Below, piece by piece: positions 62,201 to 64,000 of a stretch of DNA of 64,000 bases. Position 1 is the first letter of the stretch. Every line of letters begins with the position of its first letter. Where the stretch lies: assembly GCA_008921705.1 (NCBI GenBank), contig VFFE01007859.1, positions 2,842,266 through 2,906,265 on the forward strand, given 5' to 3'. The DNA comes from Burhinus oedicnemus (taxonomy: Eukaryota > Chordata > Aves > Charadriiformes > Burhinidae). A program made the position numbers and the translations under genes. The notes under the pieces were generated by a model. The model worked only from the letters and a program-made list of their open reading frames with translations, had not been told where the DNA came from and searched no databases.

Positions 62201-62874
62201 CTACTATCTCTGAGAGCATGAGGAAATGCTTCTGACAAATTATACGCCTTATAGGTAAACACCTACCCAAGACAGTTGATAAATGACTGAATGAAAAGAC
62301 AGCAGGTACATTCAGATGATGCTTCCATTTTTTAACATGGTACTTTTGCACTTTTTCAGAAGAGAAACCAGGGACTTCCTCACCTTTAGCTTACAAATGA
62401 AAAATACAGATACAGCAAAGTGGTGGATTTAACCTCTGAGTAAGTATGTGTTAATTTCAGTTCCTGAGAGTGTGCTGCATTAAACTGTTCTTGACAGAAT
62501 TTAATAGGAATTTTGGACATTGTACATTAACAAATAAGTAATACCTTTGTTATTTTAAGTGCAGTGGTTTTCCTTAGTTGAGAAAGCCTGGCTCTCTGGC
62601 TTGATTTATATGATGCTATGTTAAAAAAGGTAGTAATGATACGTGTGTTATTCATGTACTTGGAAGTCTCAAAGGATTTTAAATATATCTTGACACGTAT
62701 GCTCATAAATTGTGCCTAAGGTAGACGTTTTGGCAAACTGGATATGGAATTAATGTTCTTGAGACTTCCAAACACCATTGATCAAAAATACTTTCAAAAT
62801 TCTCCAGAGCTCCAAACTGATTTCTTTTGAACCTGCCTGTGTGGTCAGTGCACCATCTGTCAAATTGTCTTCAG
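56276..62874. other. Unique noncoding DNA, no gene seen
   Basis: Contains an ORF-dense patch (58615-59457) with up to four overlapping open frames on both strands, the longest 161 codons. No frame resembles a known family and the coincidence in several frames suggests stop-poor composition. A 163-codon minus-strand frame (60529-61020) is Ser/Leu/Cys-rich without recognisable domains. A repeat-free AT-rich segment at about 59500-60000 might be a conserved element, without proof. Confidence 0.5.
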
Positions 62875-62971
62875 CTTGGAGACGTAGTTCGTGGGCCCAG
62901 ACTGCGTTTCAGTGCAAATTCTTCCCATCACGAAGGCTTGATTTCATCAGTTTGAGATGGAGCCGTCGAGG
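62875..62971 (+). other. Exon-like segment with splice signals (unproven)
   Basis: Preceded by a pyrimidine-rich stretch ending in AATTGTCTTCAG (62863-62874) and followed by GTGAGT (62972-62977), a strong donor match in AGG|GTGAGT context. The 97 nt hold about seven CpGs in otherwise CpG-poor DNA. One frame stays open across it and reads AFQCKFFPSRRLDFISLRWS in part; the others stop. The peptide is unfamiliar. It could be a rare or noncoding exon, a regulatory site, or chance. Confidence 0.2.
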
Positions 62972-64000
62972 GTGAGTCTCTAATGAAGCAATATAAAGAG
63001 TGAAACATGAGTGAGTACAGAGCTCAGCATTCCAAATGTGCGTGTGTTTATGAGTTTCTCAGTGATGATCTTTTTACACTCAATCTAATGTGTGAAATGC
63101 AAAGGCTTTTGCAAACAGCGTGTTTACATGCAGCAGTGAGCTACAAGGTTTCTGTGGGGTGGTTTTGGAAGGATGCTCTTGAGAATATTTGGAGAGGCAG
63201 AATCAAACACAGCAGCGGGCTGAGAGCGGGATTCTGGTTTTACTCCCCTCTCTGTATATAGGCATAACTCCTCTGGACCTTCTTCTACAGAAGTCCTATA
63301 ACTGTTAATATTATAGACTGTTTTAGGCACCAAGAGTAATTTTTCCTTACTGTCTGTACTGTGCTGACAGCCCTTGTAGCCTTCAGGTAAGAGTGTAATC
63401 CCAATAAACATCACTGCATTCTGGTCTATACAGCTAGCCCAAGAAAATTATTTTCCTTAGGAAAAGCAGATGGCAAACCAACATTTCTTTGACAGAAAGC
63501 ATTATTCTGGATGTAACAGTAACAAAACTGGAGTCTGTTCCCTTGTTAGTCATTCCAAGTCCCCCTCCCAAAATGTGTCCTTGGTACCTCCGCAGGTGCC
63601 CTGCAAGGGCTTCCTTACCTACTGCCTTTTGAGCGTTTTCTGTAGCTGGGTATTTCCAGTTTTGGAGACCAGGGTGTTATTGGACCTGGCTGCTCGCCTC
63701 CATACCACAGCATGTTTCTGCTGTAATTTAAAGAAGATAGAGATTTAATTATTTATAATGGGCTTTATTTCTTTTTTTTTCCTACAAGGCCCTAGTAGCT
63801 CCCACTGATCTGACCCAACCTCATTCAAACCTTCTTCTCACCTGATTACCTTTTCAACGTGTGGAAAGGGTCTTTCTGTGTATCCCTGATGGATCTCCAT
63901 TGTTCCTGCAAAATCTGCTCTGGTTGGTTACTAGAGATAATTTCTTTCTAGTACTAACTGCTTCAGTCTCTGAAATGATACTCCTTGGTTCTTGTGGCAG
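62972..64000. other. Unique noncoding DNA, no gene seen
   Basis: Short frames on both strands near 63.0-63.4 kb overlap each other. The window ends in ordinary-looking unique sequence. Confidence 0.5.

Noticed and set aside
1..64000. CRISPR array, operons, phage or bacterial mobile elements
   Set aside because: No regularly spaced repeats, no dense coding and no ribosome-binding-site pattern. The sequence is vertebrate in character.
1..64000. Endogenous retrovirus (LTR or gag/pol remnants)
   Set aside because: No paired LTR-like ends, primer-binding site or retroviral polymerase motif was seen. The only polymerase-element traces belong to CR1 LINEs.

Overview
This window looks like bird nuclear DNA, and I find no supportable protein-coding gene, rRNA, tRNA or CRISPR array in it. 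The assignment rests on repeats. There are five clear 5'-truncated CR1 LINE copies, and three of them still show the conserved C-terminal end of the CR1 ORF2 reverse-transcriptase polyprotein. Their 3' microsatellite tails are typical of avian CR1. There are also two or three older, decayed CR1 pieces and several worn fragments that resemble amniote MIR/CORE-SINEs. Low repeat density, AT-rich unique sequence, rare and clustered CpGs and only short chance ORFs all fit an avian intron or intergenic region. I cannot name the species or the host gene.

Layout. 1-17.65 kb is unique noncoding DNA with a small 40-bp-period duplication (5.5 kb), an AT-rich, homeodomain-motif-rich block (about 6.9-7.15 kb), a local CpG cluster (about 9.93-10.44 kb) and an exon-like segment with good splice signals (10,915-11,031). 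At 17.66-17.71 kb a poly-C run abuts a 20-base assembly gap. At 18.12-18.33 kb an (ATAGA)n tract forms the tail of a short CR1. From 21.6 to 28.6 kb is the repeat-richest part: a SINE remnant, a 0.6-kb CR1, an ancient CR1, another SINE remnant and a CR1 of about 0.44 kb. From 28.6 to 49.3 kb the DNA is mostly unique, with SINE remnants (36.7 and 48.7 kb), small palindromes and weak ancient CR1 traces (43.9 and 45.8 kb). At 49.3 and 52.3 kb are two more CR1 copies. From 52.7 to 64 kb the DNA is unique noncoding, with a purine tract next to a CpG cluster (54 kb), a SINE-like head (56.2 kb), an ORF-dense but unconvincing patch (58.6-59.5 kb) and a second exon-like segment (62,875-62,971).

Nothing here reads as a functional multi-gene system. 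The points most worth checking are the shared antisense orientation of every CR1 piece, the three different CR1 tail unit lengths (5, 8 and 10 bp), the repeated AAGTATT at one CR1 truncation junction, and the two exon-like segments. All exon and regulatory suggestions are inference from sequence appearance and carry low confidence.
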